Shown in pieces: positions 43,580 to 53,125 of a stretch of DNA of 64,000 nucleotides; position 1 is the stretch's first letter, and each line of letters opens with the position of its first letter. Below the pieces are notes generated by a model. It did no database searches. It had not been told where the DNA came from and worked only from the letters and a program-made list of their open reading frames with translations. This DNA is from Peristeroidobacter agariperforans (GTDB taxonomy: Bacteria; Pseudomonadota; Gammaproteobacteria; Steroidobacterales; Steroidobacteraceae): contig NZ_RYFW01000002.1 of NCBI RefSeq assembly GCF_004138335.1, positions 1,593,501 through 1,657,500 on the forward strand, given 5' to 3'. Both the position numbers and the translations under genes were made by a program.

Positions 43580-46369
43580 ATGTCACACATATATAAAGCC
43601 GTCTCCCTCGCCCTGATCGGCGTCACGCTCGGCGCGGCAGCGCTGGGCGAAGAAACGTCCTCCTCGGATCCGCTCGAAGAAATCGTCGTATCCGGCACGC
43701 GTGCCGCGCTTGCCGAGTCCCTCGATAAGAAGCGCGAGGCGCCGATCGTGCAGGACTCGATCGTCGCCGAAGACCTCGGACGATTTCCGGACGACAACGT
43801 CGCCGACTCGCTGTCTCATATCACTGGCATCACCTTGCAACGTACCCGGGGCGGTGAAGGGCAGTACGTCAATGTGCGGGGCCTGGGCCCCGAATTCAGC
43901 ATCGTCACGTTGAACAATCGCATCCTCGCGACCGATGGCGACGGCCGCGAATTCGCGTTCGATGTGTTGCCCTCCGAAATCATCGCCGGGGCGGACGTGT
44001 TCAAGTCCGCCAACGCCGTCAATCTCGAGGGCAGCATCGGCGGGGCGATCAATCTCACTTCGGCGCGGCCGCTCGATCGGCCTGGGCTGCGTACGTCGTT
44101 ATCAGTCGAAGGCGATTACAACGACCTGTCCGAGAACACGGGCTACAAAGTCAGCGGCGTGCTCAGCGATACCTTTGCCGAGGATCGTATGGGCGTGCTG
44201 CTCACCGCGGTGTATCAAGATACCGAGGTCCGCTCGGACGCCGTGCACGAATTCTTCATCACGCCGGATTCGCCGGGCGAGTTCGACGCCAACGGCGATG
44301 GCGAAATCTCCGATGCCGAGAGCGAGCTGCTCGGATTGTGCTGTACCAGCTTCGGCACGCGCATCCAGGAGAAGAAGCGCACCGGTCTCACGGGCATCTG
44401 GCAGTGGCAAGTCAACGATGCCTTTCAAATGACCGTGGACGGCATGTTTACGCGCCTGGATGCGCCGACCGTCGGCTATCACCAGTCGTACTATGTCGAA
44501 GACTCCATCCTCGATGAGGACACCGGCCTGCACCGCTGGAGCAATGTGAGTATTCGCGACCACTGGGTCACGGGCATGGATATCGATCAGCTGGTGCCGG
44601 AGGTTTCCACGATCACCGAAGATCGGGTCGTCGACACCACGCAGTTCGGCTGGAATGCGGCCTGGCAGGCGACCGACCAGCTCAAGCTCACATTCGATGC
44701 CTATCGCTCCAAGGCCGAGCGCGACTCCGGCGGCAAGGACACCTGGATGGTGTCAGGCATCGGCGGTCATCACACCGGGCGTGTCGACATGCGCAGCGGC
44801 GGCGTGCCGAACATCGCAGTGACGCTCGAAGACGGCCGCGACCTTGCGACGGCACTGCAGAGTGGGGCGCTGGGCGATGCCGATTACGGACTGCATTTCA
44901 TCGGCCTGTCCGGCACCGATGTGACGGACGAAGTCACCGGCCTGTCCATCGGCGGCGAGCTGAAGCTCGAGTTCGGTACGCTCGAAACCGTGCAGTTCGG
45001 TGTGTCCAGCACCGATCGCAACAAGGTCCGCAACACCCTCGAGAACGACACCAACGGCGGCTCGTGCCAGTACTGCAACATGTACGACACGACCTTCGAA
45101 AGTCTCGGGGCGCACGTGGTCCGGCCGGTCTCGCTACCGAACTTCATGCGCAATGCCGGCGGCAGCTATCCGCGGCGTTTCGTATCGATCCGGGCGAGCG
45201 AATATCTGAATGCGTTGCGCGCGCTCGATGGCCAACCCATCTTAGATGAGAACGGCGATCCCACGGGCAATGTCTTCGACTCTTCCTTGACGGCGCCCGA
45301 GTTCAATCCGGTGCAGTCCTACGATGTGGACGAAGAGACCACGGCGCTGTATTTGAATGCGAACTTCCGCGGCAACGCGTGGTTCGCGAGCGCCGGCGTG
45401 CGTTGGATCTCCACCGATACGACGGCCAAGACGGCGGTCGACAGCATCGAGTTCGTCGACGATCCGACGCCCGGGATTCCCACCTCCAGCCCCGATGTCA
45501 CATACAGCCCGGCCGAGCCGCTGACTCAGAAGGGCAGCTACGACAAATTCCTGCCCGCGCTCAACGTCGGTTATTGGCTGCGTGAGGACCTGTTGCTGCG
45601 CTTTGCAACGGCCAAGGTGATGGCGCGGCCGTCGCTCAATCAGCTCGCGCCCACGCGTATCGATAACACCCTCGATCGCAGCTACCTCGTGGTCTACGAC
45701 GGCAACGCGGACCTGCAGCCGGTCGAAGCGGATCAAGCGGACCTGTCGGCGGAATGGTACTTCGCCGACAAGTCGGTGCTGAGCGGCGCCGTGTTCTGGA
45801 AGAACATCACGAACTTCATTACGACCGAGTTGCAGGAGAACGTCGATATCGGCGTCGTCGGCGACATCGGCGGGGCGGGTGAGGCGCCGGTGCTGTACGA
45901 CGTGACTCGTCCCATCAACGGCGACAAAGCCAAGGTGCTGGGCGCGGAGCTCGGGCTCCAGCACTTCTTCGACAATGGCTTCGGCGTGCGCGCCAATTAC
46001 ACATACACCGATACAAAAGCTTATGTCGGCGGCGTGCACGTCGGCCCGCTCGAGAATGTTTCCGAGTCGGCGTATTCGGTCGCGCTGATGTTCGAGAACG
46101 ATCGCTGGGACGTGCAGCTCGCCGCCGACTACAGCGGTGAGTACACCGAAGTGAGCGATTCGATCGCCGACCGCTCGCAACAGGTCGAGCCCATCACCTG
46201 GGTAACCGCTTCGGTCGCTTACAAGATCACCGAAGGGCTGATGGTTTCGCTGGAAGGGCGCAACCTGCTCGACGAGTACTACGTCGCGTATCTCGGTCGC
46301 AACGACATGCTGGCCGGTTTCGAGACCTGGGGACGTTCGTACCTGTTGGGCGCCAGCGCGAAGTTCTGA
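43580..46369 (+). CDS. TonB-dependent receptor of the aga-type locus
   Basis: A 929-residue outer-membrane receptor. Signal peptide, then TonB box LEEIVVSGTRAAL, a plug with GRFPDDNVADSLSHITGITLQ and VNVRGLGPEFSIVTLNNR, and a barrel ending LLGASAKF. The plug pattern belongs to the carbohydrate-type family, as with the receptor at 34.7 kb. It is the first gene of the aga-type operon, twelve bases before the GH27 gene, and probably brings GalNAc- or galactose-containing oligosaccharides into the periplasm (inference). The ATG at 43580 gives a compact signal peptide; the frame stays open to 43430 but would cross the operator. Confidence 0.92.
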   Translation: MSHIYKAVSLALIGVTLGAAALGEETSSSDPLEEIVVSGTRAALAESLDKKREAPIVQDSIVAEDLGRFPDDNVADSLSHITGITLQRTRGGEGQYVNVRGLGPEFSIVTLNNRILATDGDGREFAFDVLPSEIIAGADVFKSANAVNLEGSIGGAINLTSARPLDRPGLRTSLSVEGDYNDLSENTGYKVSGVLSDTFAEDRMGVLLTAVYQDTEVRSDAVHEFFITPDSPGEFDANGDGEISDAESELLGLCCTSFGTRIQEKKRTGLTGIWQWQVNDAFQMTVDGMFTRLDAPTVGYHQSYYVEDSILDEDTGLHRWSNVSIRDHWVTGMDIDQLVPEVSTITEDRVVDTTQFGWNAAWQATDQLKLTFDAYRSKAERDSGGKDTWMVSGIGGHHTGRVDMRSGGVPNIAVTLEDGRDLATALQSGALGDADYGLHFIGLSGTDVTDEVTGLSIGGELKLEFGTLETVQFGVSSTDRNKVRNTLENDTNGGSCQYCNMYDTTFESLGAHVVRPVSLPNFMRNAGGSYPRRFVSIRASEYLNALRALDGQPILDENGDPTGNVFDSSLTAPEFNPVQSYDVDEETTALYLNANFRGNAWFASAGVRWISTDTTAKTAVDSIEFVDDPTPGIPTSSPDVTYSPAEPLTQKGSYDKFLPALNVGYWLREDLLLRFATAKVMARPSLNQLAPTRIDNTLDRSYLVVYDGNADLQPVEADQADLSAEWYFADKSVLSGAVFWKNITNFITTELQENVDIGVVGDIGGAGEAPVLYDVTRPINGDKAKVLGAELGLQHFFDNGFGVRANYTYTDTKAYVGGVHVGPLENVSESAYSVALMFENDRWDVQLAADYSGEYTEVSDSIADRSQQVEPITWVTASVAYKITEGLMVSLEGRNLLDEYYVAYLGRNDMLAGFETWGRSYLLGASAKF

Positions 46370-46381
46370 CGAGGGCTGTTT

Positions 46382-47701
46382 GTGATCAATCGAAAACAAC
46401 AATCGGCGCGTTTCGCCTGGATGCTCGCGATCCTGTCGCTGGCGGTTGCCAGTGCGTCGCCAGCGTCGCAGCCGGCGCCTCGCAGCAACGGCCTGGCGCA
46501 AACACCGCCGGTGGGCTGGAGCAGCTGGAACAACTTTGGCGACGACATCAACGAGCAGATCGTCATCGAGACCATCGATGCCATGATCGCGAACGGAATG
46601 CGTGACGCCGGTTACGTGTTCGTCAACCTGGATGACGGTTGGCAGCGCTACAAAGGCGCGCGTCGGGATCATCCGCTCGAGGTCGATCCGAAGAAATTCC
46701 CACGCGGCATCAGCTATCTCGCCGACTATGCCCATCAGCGGGGCATGAAGCTCGGCATCTACTCCGGGCCCGGACAGACGACCTGCGCGGGCTATACCGG
46801 CAGCGAAGGGCACGAAGCCGAAGACGCCAGGATGTTCGCCAGTTGGGGCGTCGATCATCTCAAATACGACAGCTGCTGCTCGCACCGTGAAGCGCCCAAG
46901 GAAGAGCTGCAAAAGATCTTCCGGACCATGTCGAACGCGCTGATGGCGCAGAAGCGCGGCATCGTGCTGCACGCCTGCCATTGCGGCTGGGGCGACATCT
47001 GGGAATGGGCGGCCGGGCTCGGCGTCAATCACTGGCGCATCGGGCAAGACATCTCCGATGACTTCAACTATCCGGGCAATCGCGAGCAATATTACTTCGA
47101 CGTGCTCGATCAGCTGGATCGCGGCGTTGGCCTGGAGAAGTACGCCGGCCCGGGCCACTGGAACGATTACGACATGCTCATCGTCGGTCTCGATGGTAAG
47201 AGCAAGCAACTGGTCGGCACTGGCGCCTCGAACACCGAATACCGAACTCACTTCAGCCTGTGGGCCATGGTGTCTTCGCCCATGCTCGTGGGTGCGGATG
47301 TGCGCAAGCTCGATCCGTACTCGTTGCAGACGCTAACGAACAAAGAAATCGTTGCTCTCAATCAGGATCCGGCCGGCAACGTCGCTCACAAGGTGCGCGA
47401 CGACGGCGATCTGGAAGTGTTCGCCAAGGAGCTGGCCGATGGCAGTCACGCCGTATTGCTGCTCAATCGAGGCGCCGCGACGGCGACGATGACCTTCAGC
47501 CCGCGCGCGGATCTGCAAGCACCGATGGATCGCTACAGCATCCGCGATCTGTGGAAACATCGCGATCTCGGCACGTACGACATTCCTTTCACGACCGAAG
47601 TGCAGAGTCATGAAGCGCGCGTGTTCCGCATTCGTCAGCTGGCGACCAGTGCGAACGGCCGTTCCGTGAGCGACGCTGCCGAGCAAGAGTCGGCTCGATG
47701 A
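46382..47701 (+). CDS. GH27 alpha-galactosidase / alpha-N-acetylgalactosaminidase, exported
   Basis: A 439-residue glycoside hydrolase family 27 enzyme. Signal peptide (about 1-27), then TPPVGWSSWNNFG and FVNLDDGWQ. Nucleophile D163 lies in LKYDSC; acid/base D223 in WRIGQDI (60 residues apart, close to the human alpha-galactosidase pair). C-terminal beta-sandwich domain present. The specificity loop reads HCGWG (C201, G202, W203), where alpha-galactosidases usually have C-E/N/Q-W-G. Cys and Trp are kept as in plant alpha-galactosidases, but the operon points to GalNAc; specificity is left open. It starts with GTG at 46382 and overlaps the permease gene by ATGA. It should act in the periplasm. 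Confidence 0.9.
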   Translation: MINRKQQSARFAWMLAILSLAVASASPASQPAPRSNGLAQTPPVGWSSWNNFGDDINEQIVIETIDAMIANGMRDAGYVFVNLDDGWQRYKGARRDHPLEVDPKKFPRGISYLADYAHQRGMKLGIYSGPGQTTCAGYTGSEGHEAEDARMFASWGVDHLKYDSCCSHREAPKEELQKIFRTMSNALMAQKRGIVLHACHCGWGDIWEWAAGLGVNHWRIGQDISDDFNYPGNREQYYFDVLDQLDRGVGLEKYAGPGHWNDYDMLIVGLDGKSKQLVGTGASNTEYRTHFSLWAMVSSPMLVGADVRKLDPYSLQTLTNKEIVALNQDPAGNVAHKVRDDGDLEVFAKELADGSHAVLLLNRGAATATMTFSPRADLQAPMDRYSIRDLWKHRDLGTYDIPFTTEVQSHEARVFRIRQLATSANGRSVSDAAEQESAR

Positions 47702-48576
47702 AGCCTTGGCTGCTCTATGCGTTGACCACGCTGCTCCTGTGGGGAGTGTGGGGCGCGTTCGCCGGGCTGCCGAGCGCCAACGGTTTGCCGGAGACGCTGA
47801 ATTACGTCGTGTGGTCGCTGACGATGATTCCGCCGGCGCTGCTGGTGTTGAGCCGCAGCGGCCAACCGTTACAGCGTGATCGCCGCTCCGTCACGTTGGG
47901 ATTGGCCATCGGACTGCTCGGCGCGGGTGGGCAGCTGCTGTTGTTTCATGCGGTCCGGATCGGTCCGCCCTATCTCATTTTTCCAATCATCTCGTTGTCG
48001 CCGGCACTCACGATCGCGCTCTCATTTGCGCTCCTGCGCGAGCGCACGGGCCTGCTTGGGCTGGTGGGCATCGTGCTCGCACTGCTGTCGCTGCCGTTGT
48101 TCGACTATCGCGCCGAGGGCGAACCCGCCGGTTATGGCAGTTGGTTCGCGATGGCGCTTGCGGTGCTCGCCGCCTGGGGCGTGCAGGCGTATGTGATCAA
48201 GCTGGCGAACGCGAGCATGGATGCGGCGAGCATCTTCTTCTACATGATGCTCAGTGGTTTGCTGCTGACTCCCGTGGCGCTGGCGATGACGGATTTCTCG
48301 CAGCCTATCAATTATTCCCTGGATGGCCCGGGCCTCGCCGCTGCGATTCAGTTGTTGAACGCCGTGGGTGCGCTCACGCTCGTGTTCGCTTTCCGTTACG
48401 GCAAGGCAATCATTGTGTCTCCGTTGGTGAATGCCGGCGCGCCGTTGTTGACCGCGCTACTGTCACTCTTGCTGGCGGGGGCGATGCCGACCTCATACAA
48501 GATCGCAGGAATCGTGCTGGCACTTACGGCGGCGTTGCTGTTGGCGGTGCAGCCCGAGGAGCCGGCGCAGCGATGA
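47698..48576 (+). CDS. DMT-superfamily (EamA-type) permease
   Basis: A 292-residue inner-membrane protein with about ten helices in two EamA-type repeats (LLLWGVWGAFAGL at the start, GKAIIVSPLVNAGAPLLTALLSLLLAG near the end). It is the only inner-membrane transporter of the operon. It probably moves the freed sugar into the cytosol in place of the PTS (enterics) or AgaP permease (other proteobacteria); a transport role for this sugar is inference. Overlaps with both neighbours (ATGA) show translational coupling. Confidence 0.85.
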   Translation: MKPWLLYALTTLLLWGVWGAFAGLPSANGLPETLNYVVWSLTMIPPALLVLSRSGQPLQRDRRSVTLGLAIGLLGAGGQLLLFHAVRIGPPYLIFPIISLSPALTIALSFALLRERTGLLGLVGIVLALLSLPLFDYRAEGEPAGYGSWFAMALAVLAAWGVQAYVIKLANASMDAASIFFYMMLSGLLLTPVALAMTDFSQPINYSLDGPGLAAAIQLLNAVGALTLVFAFRYGKAIIVSPLVNAGAPLLTALLSLLLAGAMPTSYKIAGIVLALTAALLLAVQPEEPAQR

Positions 48577-49868
48577 ATACGTTGCTCGACATCGTGGCGC
48601 GGCACAAGCGAGGCGAGCAGGCCGGTGTTTATTCCTTGTGCTCGGCGCATCCTCGGGTTATTGAAAGCGCGATGCGAGAGGCGAGCGCCAGCAATGCGCC
48701 ACTGCTCGTCGAGGCTACGTCGAATCAAGTGAATCAGTTCGGCGGGTACACGGGGATGACGCCAGTCGACTTCCGCCGCTTCGTGCTCGACATCGCGCAG
48801 CAAGTCGGCTTGCGCGAGCAGATGTTGTGGCTGGGCGGGGATCATCTCGGCCCGAACGCCTGGCGCCATGAGCCTGCGGACGTGGCATTGGCGAAGTCCG
48901 CCGAAATGATTCGGCAATATGTCGGGGCCGGCTTCCGCAAGATTCATCTCGATTGTTCCATGGCGTGTGGCGGCGATCCGGAGCCATTGCCGGAATCCAT
49001 CATCGCCCGACGCGCGGCGCGGCTTTGTGCCGTCGCCGAAAACACCTGGCGCGAGGTGGGCGGTGAGCCACCGGTCTATGTCATTGGCACCGAAGTGCCG
49101 GTGCCGGGGGGCGCAACGGAATCTCTCGGGGAGTTGGCGGTTACCAGCCCCGACGCCGCGCGCGCGACCATCCAGGCCCATCAGGCGGCGTTCGCCGATA
49201 TCGGTCTCGATACGGCGTGGTCGCGGGTCATCGCATTGGTGGTCCAACCCGGCGTCGAGTTCGATCATCACAAGGTGATCGACTACCGACCCAACAAAGC
49301 ACAGGCCTTGAGCGCCTTCATCGCCGACGATCGCCAGTTCATTTTCGAAGCGCATTCGACCGACTATCAAACGGCGCCGAATCTCCAGGCGCTGGTGCGC
49401 GATCACTTCGCCATCCTCAAGGTCGGTCCGGGCGCGACGTACGCGCTTCGCGAAACCTTGTGGGGCCTGGCGGCCATCGCGCACGAGTTGCCCGGGGGCG
49501 CGGATCAGGAAGATCTGCGCGCGACAGCAATCGAGGTCATGCGCAGCGATCCGAAGTATTGGCGCAGCTACTACCACGACTCCGAGCGCGAGACGCTCGA
49601 TCTGCAGTTCAGTCTCAGCGACCGCATTCGTTACTACTGGCCGCATCCCCGAGTGAAACAGGCCTACGAATCTCTGCTGGCTCGGCTGCGGGGCGTGTCT
49701 TTGCCGCTCACGTTGCTGAGTCAATTCTTACCCCATCAATACGAGGCAGTGCGCGCCGGCCGAGTGCAGGCCGAGGTCGACGCGCTACTCAACGAAGGCA
49801 TCGCGCTGGCGCTGCGTCCATACATGCGCGCCTGCGGTGTCTCAGGAGTAATGGTCAATGGCGACTGA
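48573..49868 (+). CDS. agaZ: GatZ/KbaZ/AgaZ-family protein (tagatose pathway)
   Basis: A 431-residue GatZ/KbaZ family protein. Family segments include SLCSAHPRVIE, LVEATSNQVNQFGGYTGM, LGGDHLGPN, FRKIHLDCSM and VIGTEVPVPGG. In enterics these are chaperone-like subunits of tagatose-1,6-bisphosphate aldolase. Comparative work on other proteobacteria proposed a tagatose-6-phosphate kinase function (from memory). The catalytic aldolase subunit AgaY/GatY is absent here, which makes the second option worth considering. The ATG overlaps the permease stop; its 3' end overlaps agaS by 11 bases. Confidence 0.9.
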   Translation: MNTLLDIVARHKRGEQAGVYSLCSAHPRVIESAMREASASNAPLLVEATSNQVNQFGGYTGMTPVDFRRFVLDIAQQVGLREQMLWLGGDHLGPNAWRHEPADVALAKSAEMIRQYVGAGFRKIHLDCSMACGGDPEPLPESIIARRAARLCAVAENTWREVGGEPPVYVIGTEVPVPGGATESLGELAVTSPDAARATIQAHQAAFADIGLDTAWSRVIALVVQPGVEFDHHKVIDYRPNKAQALSAFIADDRQFIFEAHSTDYQTAPNLQALVRDHFAILKVGPGATYALRETLWGLAAIAHELPGGADQEDLRATAIEVMRSDPKYWRSYYHDSERETLDLQFSLSDRIRYYWPHPRVKQAYESLLARLRGVSLPLTLLSQFLPHQYEAVRAGRVQAEVDALLNEGIALALRPYMRACGVSGVMVNGD

Positions 49869-51039
49869 TTTTCCCGGCGTGGGGCAGGCAGAGCTGCAAG
49901 CCCGCGGCGCCGAATGGACTGCTCGCGAGATTGCGCAGCAGCCTTATGTTTGGCCGCAGGTCGAGCGGCTCGTGTCTGGACAGCGTGCCGAGCTGGATCG
50001 ATTTCTGCAGCCGCTGCTGACCAAGTCTTCGTTGCGCGTGGTGATGAGCGGCGCGGGCACGTCGTCGTTCATCGGCGAGTGTCTGGTGCCGATGTTGTCC
50101 GTCCGGTTGCAACGTCGCGTCGAGTCGATTGCGACCACCGACCTCGTCAGCGGTCCGCATCTGCGCCTGCAGGGCGATGTGCCGACGCTGCTCGTGTCTT
50201 TTGCGCGTTCTGGCAACAGCCCGGAGAGTGTCGCTGCCGTCGATCTTGCCGAGCGCGCCGTGACCGACGTGCACCACCTGATCATCACCTGCAATGCTGA
50301 AGGCGAGCTGGCGAAACGCGTGCACCGGCTGCGCAGTGCCCACTTGATCGTACTGCCGGAGGCCACCAACGATCGAAGCTTTGCAATGACGTCGAGCTTT
50401 ACGTCGATGCTGCTGACGGCCGCATTGGCTTTCGGCGTCGTGCGCTCGGAAGCCGTCTCGTCTGTAGCGAACGCGGCGGCCAAGGTGTTACAACGGGCGT
50501 CGCCGGTGGCGCTGCGCCTGGTCGCTCGCGAGTTTCAGCGGGTCGTGTATCTTGGCAGCAATGAGCTGCGAGGGTTGGCGTCGGAGGCGGCGCTCAAGCT
50601 GCTGGAGCTGACCGATGGCAAGGTCGTTGCGTTGGCCGATTCGACGCTCGGTTTCCGCCATGGTCCGAAGACGGTGATCGACGGCAAAACGCTGGTCGTC
50701 GTCATGGTCTCGAACGACGCGTACACGCGCGCTTACGATCTGGATCTGCTCGCCGAATTGCGGCGGGACAAGCGCGCCGGCGCTATCCTTGCGCTCAGTG
50801 CCCGGAACGATGACTTGCCCGAGGGAGATAACGTGGTCTACGACGACCTGCGCGAGCACGCCGATTTCGAGATGGCGTTCGCGCACATTCTGGTGGCTCA
50901 GAGCTTCGCGCTGCTGCAATCGCTGGCGCTCGGCCTGACGCCGGATCGTCCCAATGCGGCGGGCGTCGTGAATCGGGTGGTTCAGGGAGTGATCATTCAT
51001 CCTTGGTCGGAGCAACGAGAGCATGTTTCTCGGCGTTGA
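49858..51039 (+). CDS. agaS: SIS-domain aldose-ketose isomerase/deaminase AgaS
   Basis: A 393-residue protein with two SIS sugar-isomerase domains (GAGTSSFIGECL; SFARSGNSPESVAAV; later YLGSNELRGLASEAALKLLELTDGK and FRHGPKTVID). This pattern matches AgaS, which deaminates galactosamine-6-phosphate to tagatose-6-phosphate and ammonia. It is cytosolic. It overlaps agaZ by 11 bases and the kinase by 17 bases. AgaS is the most specific marker that this locus handles an amino-galactose. Confidence 0.9.
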   Translation: MATDFPGVGQAELQARGAEWTAREIAQQPYVWPQVERLVSGQRAELDRFLQPLLTKSSLRVVMSGAGTSSFIGECLVPMLSVRLQRRVESIATTDLVSGPHLRLQGDVPTLLVSFARSGNSPESVAAVDLAERAVTDVHHLIITCNAEGELAKRVHRLRSAHLIVLPEATNDRSFAMTSSFTSMLLTAALAFGVVRSEAVSSVANAAAKVLQRASPVALRLVAREFQRVVYLGSNELRGLASEAALKLLELTDGKVVALADSTLGFRHGPKTVIDGKTLVVVMVSNDAYTRAYDLDLLAELRRDKRAGAILALSARNDDLPEGDNVVYDDLREHADFEMAFAHILVAQSFALLQSLALGLTPDRPNAAGVVNRVVQGVIIHPWSEQREHVSRR

Positions 51040-51991
51040 TGGCGGCGGCACCAAGACGGCGTATGCGCTGATCGACGCGAGCGGTCGCCTTCGCGCCCGG
51101 CATATCGGTCCGAGCGTCAGCCATCTGGCCGAAGGCTTCGCGCGCGCCACGGAGTTGCTGATCGGGGGGATCGCGGCAACCTTGGAGAAGGCGGCCAGCG
51201 CGCCTGCCAACCTCACATTTGCGTTCGTTGGCTTGCCCGCCTATGGGGAAGACAGCGCGACAACTTCAACGATGGACGCGATGCCTGCGGCGCTGCTCGA
51301 CGCGAACCGCTATCGCTGTGGCAACGACACAGTCTGCAGCTGGGCGGGATCTTTGGCCTGCGAGGATGGCGTCAGCGTCATCGCGGGCACGGGCTCCATC
51401 GCTTACGGCGAGTACGGCGCGCGCAATGCGCGTGCGGGCGGGTGGGGCGAGTTGATCGGCGATGAGGGCTCGGCCTACTGGATTGCTCGGGAAGGTTTGA
51501 ACCTGTTCTCTCGCATGAGTGACGGACGGGCCCCGCGAGGCCCGCTCTACGAGCTCGTGCGTGCGCGCTTTGGATTGACCATCGACTTGGACCTGTGTTC
51601 TCGCATCTATGGCGAGTCGGGCAGCGTGCGCAGGGTGTTCGCTCAGTTTGCAACGCTGGTGCATGAAGCCGCGCAGGCGGGAGATGGTCAGGCATTGGCG
51701 ATCTTCGATCGCGGCACGAAGGAGCTGGTCGAGTGCGTGATCGCCGTGCGTCGCGCGCTTGCGGTGCCGGAAGAAGCAGTCATCCCGGTCTCGCACAGTG
51801 GCGGCGTGTTCAACGGGACGACCTTCTTGCGCGACGCCTTCCGCTCGGCACTGGACGGGGCAGGCCAGGGCTTCCAATACCGCACCCCGGTCTACGCACC
51901 GGATATCGGCGCTGCGCTGTATGCTGCCCAGCTCGCCTCGCGGCCGCTCGATGAATCAGCGAAACAAACATTGAGGCAGCAGTGCGCGTAG
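51023..51991 (+). CDS. agaK: BadF/BcrA-type hexosamine kinase (AgaK-like)
   Basis: A 322-residue ASKHA kinase of the BadF/BadG/BcrA/BcrD group, like GlcNAc and GalNAc kinases. Phosphate 1 motif FLGVDGGGTKT, adenosine/phosphate 2 IAGTGSIAYG, GGWGELIGDEGSAYWIAREGL and a C-terminal HSGGVFNG are present. It should phosphorylate the imported amino sugar at O6, giving the substrate for deacetylation/deamination (AgaS). Position between agaS and the amidohydrolase, with overlaps on both sides, supports AgaK. Confidence 0.87.
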   Translation: MFLGVDGGGTKTAYALIDASGRLRARHIGPSVSHLAEGFARATELLIGGIAATLEKAASAPANLTFAFVGLPAYGEDSATTSTMDAMPAALLDANRYRCGNDTVCSWAGSLACEDGVSVIAGTGSIAYGEYGARNARAGGWGELIGDEGSAYWIAREGLNLFSRMSDGRAPRGPLYELVRARFGLTIDLDLCSRIYGESGSVRRVFAQFATLVHEAAQAGDGQALAIFDRGTKELVECVIAVRRALAVPEEAVIPVSHSGGVFNGTTFLRDAFRSALDGAGQGFQYRTPVYAPDIGAALYAAQLASRPLDESAKQTLRQQCA

Positions 51992-53103
51992 CCACCGGCT
52001 GCGGGTGGCTGGCGATTTTGCTCGCGGCGTCGGCCCCACGTGCAGAGCAGCCGCCCTATCAGGCCAGCGACTTCACCAATGTCGAGAAAATCGATGCGCA
52101 CGTCCATTTGCACGGAACGCTGCCCACGTTCATGTCGTTCGCCGCGACGAGTAACGTCCGCCTGCTGACCATCAACGTCAACTACAGCGATTTCCCGCCG
52201 CTCGCTGAACAGCACCGCGATGCTTTGGCGCTGCGAGCCGCTCATCCTGATCGCGTGGCGTTTGCGACGACCTTCGACGCGCGCGGCAGCGAGCAGCCGG
52301 GGTGGGGGCAGGGCGTAAAGCGCCAGCTGACGGATGCGCTCGATGCCGGAGCAGTCGCTGTGAAAGTATGGAAGGACATCGGCATGCAGCAGCGTGACGC
52401 CAACGGTCGCGCGGTGATGATCGACGACCCGCGCTTCACTCCGATCTTCCGCATGCTCGAGGAGCGGGGCGCCGTGGTGCTCGGTCACCTGGGGGAGCCA
52501 CGCAATGCCTGGTTGCCGTTATCGGAAATGACGATCAATGGCGATCGCCAGTACTTCAAGGAACATCCTCAGTACCACATGGCCGTGCACGCGGAGTGGC
52601 CCACCTATGAGCAACAGATCGCCGCGCGCGATCGACTGCTCGAGCGTCATCCGAAGCTGCGCTTCGTTGGCGTCCACCTGGCCTCGCTCGAATGGAGCGT
52701 TGATCGAGTCACGGAGTTCTTGAATCGTTATCCCAACGCCTCGGTGGATCTCGCGGCTCGCCTGTCACATCTGCAACTGCAAGCGAGCGTGGATCGCGAC
52801 AAGGTGCGACGCTTCTTCCTGCAGTTTCAAGATCGCATCCTGTACGCCACCGACATCGCATGCCAGGGTCCGCAGGAAGACAGCGCCTGCGTAGCTCAGG
52901 CGGACGAGGCGTGGCATGACGACTGGCGCTTTCTCACGGGCGCAGACACGCTGCGCTCGACGGAGTTTGCGGCGTCTTTCCGTGGCCTGGCCTTACCGCG
53001 CGACGTGATCGACAAGATCTACAGCGGCAACGCCCGTCGCCTGTTTCCAACGGCGTGGTCATCGCCGAATGGCAGCACGCCGCCAAGCGGCCGCGCCCGG
53101 TAG
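51982..53103 (+). CDS. Exported amidohydrolase (amidohydro-rel / PF04909-like)
   Basis: A 373-residue exported protein: short signal peptide (about 1-22), then VEKIDAHVHLHG (HxH metal motif). Other family metal positions are plausible at VVLGHLGEP and FVGVHLASL, with YATDIAC providing the final Asp. The group includes decarboxylases and lactonases. It is not the NagA/AgaA type of deacetylase, and its signal peptide would place it in the periplasm, so it does not fill the missing deacetylase step. The GTG start at 51982 overlaps agaK by ten bases. Role in the locus unknown. Confidence 0.8.
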   Translation: MRVATGCGWLAILLAASAPRAEQPPYQASDFTNVEKIDAHVHLHGTLPTFMSFAATSNVRLLTINVNYSDFPPLAEQHRDALALRAAHPDRVAFATTFDARGSEQPGWGQGVKRQLTDALDAGAVAVKVWKDIGMQQRDANGRAVMIDDPRFTPIFRMLEERGAVVLGHLGEPRNAWLPLSEMTINGDRQYFKEHPQYHMAVHAEWPTYEQQIAARDRLLERHPKLRFVGVHLASLEWSVDRVTEFLNRYPNASVDLAARLSHLQLQASVDRDKVRRFFLQFQDRILYATDIACQGPQEDSACVAQADEAWHDDWRFLTGADTLRSTEFAASFRGLALPRDVIDKIYSGNARRLFPTAWSSPNGSTPPSGRAR

Positions 53104-53125
53104 GGCTCGTGGTGGGCCTCTGAAG

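Noticed and set aside
45242-47251. A 669-codon minus-strand frame
   Set aside because: Antisense to the aga TonB receptor and GH27 gene, both of which have clear motifs.
51982-53103. Amidohydrolase as the missing GalNAc-6-phosphate deacetylase
   Set aside because: It has a signal peptide, and its motifs fit PF04909-type enzymes, not NagA/AgaA. The phosphorylated substrate is in the cytosol.
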